In this document: one piece after another, positions 63,113-64,000 of the stretch | Layout of the letters: each line of letters starts with the position of its first letter | Position numbering within the stretch: position 1 is the stretch's first letter | Assembly (NCBI GenBank): GCA_910577825.1 | Contig: CAJTOK010000013.1 | Coordinates: 1-64,000 of the forward strand | Length of the DNA stretch: 64,000 nucleotides | From: an uncultured Lachnospiraceae bacterium | GTDB taxonomy: Bacteria; Bacillota; Clostridia; Lachnospirales; Lachnospiraceae | Reading direction: 5' to 3' | Translations under genes and position numbers: made by a program | The notes under the pieces: generated by a model | Told to the model about the DNA's origin: nothing | The model's input: only the letters and a program-made list of their open reading frames with translations | Database searches by the model: none

Positions 63113-64000
63113 TTAAAAAATCTTACGTAATCTTAAGATAAAATCTAATAGTCTAACTTTATCCTGAATGCAAACTACTGTAACATTTATAACTAAATCA
63201 ACCAATATGGCAGCAATGGCAAGTACAAGACCATATATGCTAAACCTGTTTCCCATGCTAATATTAGAAATTTCATACAACCCCTGCAGCTGGTCATGTA
63301 AAATCCCCTGTTCCTCTTTTATCATCATTTGATTTTGAAGAAGGTGGTAAATTTCAATTCCCTGCTCTTGTGTAGATGCCTCCATAATAAGAATCTGGTT
63401 CTTAAATTTTATATATTGCTTTTGTAAATCAATAAGTTCGTCAGACTGTTTTCTCTTTAATCTTCCCTCACCCATTTCTGCAACAATCTTTCCTGCCCTG
63501 TCAGCAAAAGCCATAATTCCTATTCTTTGCGCTAATACTAAAGAAACAAAATAGCTGTATTCAATAATAAATGGCCTGATTACACTTGCATTTACACCGT
63601 CGTATTCTGTAGTGATACAGCACAATGAATATGATGTTGCATTATAAATAGTCCCCCAATCCAGCCACCGTGGATAAACCGCATCTGCATATAACTGTTC
63701 ACGCATATTTTTATCCTGGCATGTTGCACTTTTTGCATCCATAAACAATATAGGATATAATTCTTTTTCATCATACTCTTTATTTTCTATTGCCTTTGAC
63801 AATTGTGTATCACGGATAATTGTACACACAAACATACGGTCGTCAGAAAGTAAATTTACTTCAATATCGTTTATTTGATTATGTTCAAGATTACAATTTA
63901 ATAAATCATATAAAAACTGTGCCTGTCTTGTAAGCTGCTGGTATTCTGACAATGTACCTTCTAAATACTGGTCAATCATTTCACGGAATTTTACAGTATT
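63113..64000 (-). CDS. Membrane-anchored protein at the head of the cmr operon (5' cut by the window edge)
   Basis: At least 295 residues; the frame is open through the window edge and ATG 63979 has no ribosome-binding site, so the N-terminus is probably missing. A soluble alpha/beta region (~1-190) is followed by a long helix with coiled-coil spacing (LIDLQKQYIKFKNQILIMEASTQEQ...QNQMMIKEEQGILHDQLQGLYEI). One clear transmembrane segment SIYGLVLAIAAILVDLVINVTVVCI and a basic tail end it. CorA-like effectors of HD-less type III-B systems have this general plan, but CorA normally has two helices and a GMN motif, which I do not see. The gene lies 25 nt before cas6 and is probably in the operon. 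Confidence 0.6.
   Translation of the reverse strand, partial: NTVKFREMIDQYLEGTLSEYQQLTRQAQFLYDLLNCNLEHNQINDIEVNLLSDDRMFVCTIIRDTQLSKAIENKEYDEKELYPILFMDAKSATCQDKNMREQLYADAVYPRWLDWGTIYNATSYSLCCITTEYDGVNASVIRPFIIEYSYFVSLVLAQRIGIMAFADRAGKIVAEMGEGRLKRKQSDELIDLQKQYIKFKNQILIMEASTQEQGIEIYHLLQNQMMIKEEQGILHDQLQGLYEISNISMGNRFSIYGLVLAIAAILVDLVINVTVVCIQDKVRLLDFILRLRKIF

Noticed and set aside
56092..64000. A CRISPR array associated with the cmr genes
   Set aside because: I looked for regularly spaced 28-37 bp repeats downstream of cmr6 and between the genes and found none. The only tandem repeat there is the EKKDS coding repeat in cas10.

Overview
The window looks like a chromosomal segment from a low-GC Gram-positive anaerobe, most likely a Lachnospiraceae (class Clostridia, phylum Bacillota). 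The reasons are AT-rich DNA, strong AGGAGG ribosome-binding sites, TTGACA/TATAAT promoters with 17-bp spacers, and family content typical of gut Clostridia (DUF4869, DUF3795, DUF2680, BspA-type leucine-rich repeats, QueH, TIGR02452). No rRNA is present, so the assignment rests on gene content and style only. Most genes lie on the minus strand.

Layout: 1-3.7 kb is accessory: a CbrC-like protein, a DUF3795 protein, an AraC regulator and a tightly coupled trio (DUF4869 / small P-loop ATPase / a third gene broken by a frameshift). 3.9-7.2 kb is the glycolytic cluster gap-pgk-tpiA with its promoter and terminators. 7.4-13.3 kb holds recD2, an FtsX/MacB-type ABC exporter pair and a YbaK deacylase. 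13.4-14.7 kb is a complete ISAs1-type insertion sequence with 20-bp ends and a 9-bp target duplication. 14.7-20.9 kb is a mec-like beta-lactam sensing locus: BlaI repressor, BlaR1 sensor, and facing them a MecA-type transpeptidase operon. Near-identical BlaI-type palindromes sit at both promoters.

21-31.6 kb is accessory and partly decayed: a membrane protein with an ATA where its start should be, an Rpn-type nuclease, a uronate (pectin) utilisation cluster (kduD fused by deletion to kduI, DUF2264, GH88, an araC with a nonsense codon), a C45 acyltransferase with an AraC/GyrI regulator, a GyrI-like protein, a small kinase-like protein and a methyltransferase. 31.7-48.3 kb has a FadR-type regulator, a PARG-like macrodomain protein, tRNA-Glu, glutamate synthase gltBD with an attenuator-like leader, glycerate kinase, a JAB/MoxR/VWA/leucine-rich-repeat cassette and a two-component system. 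48.4-56.1 kb is mostly housekeeping: DUF2680, NUDIX, queH, cvpA, dapB, dapA, cobO-like, a two-OB-fold SSB-like protein and typA/bipA.

56.2-64 kb is a type III-B CRISPR-Cas effector operon (cas6, cmr1, cas10/cmr2, cmr3, cmr4, cmr5, cmr6). Its Cas10 is short and lacks an HD nuclease domain but keeps the GGDD cyclase motif. The first gene visible in the operon encodes a C-terminally membrane-anchored protein that runs off the window. This is a plausible nucleotide-signal-to-membrane-effector immune system and is the strongest candidate for an unusual biological system here. No CRISPR array or cas1/cas2 is in the window; they would have to lie to the right or elsewhere.
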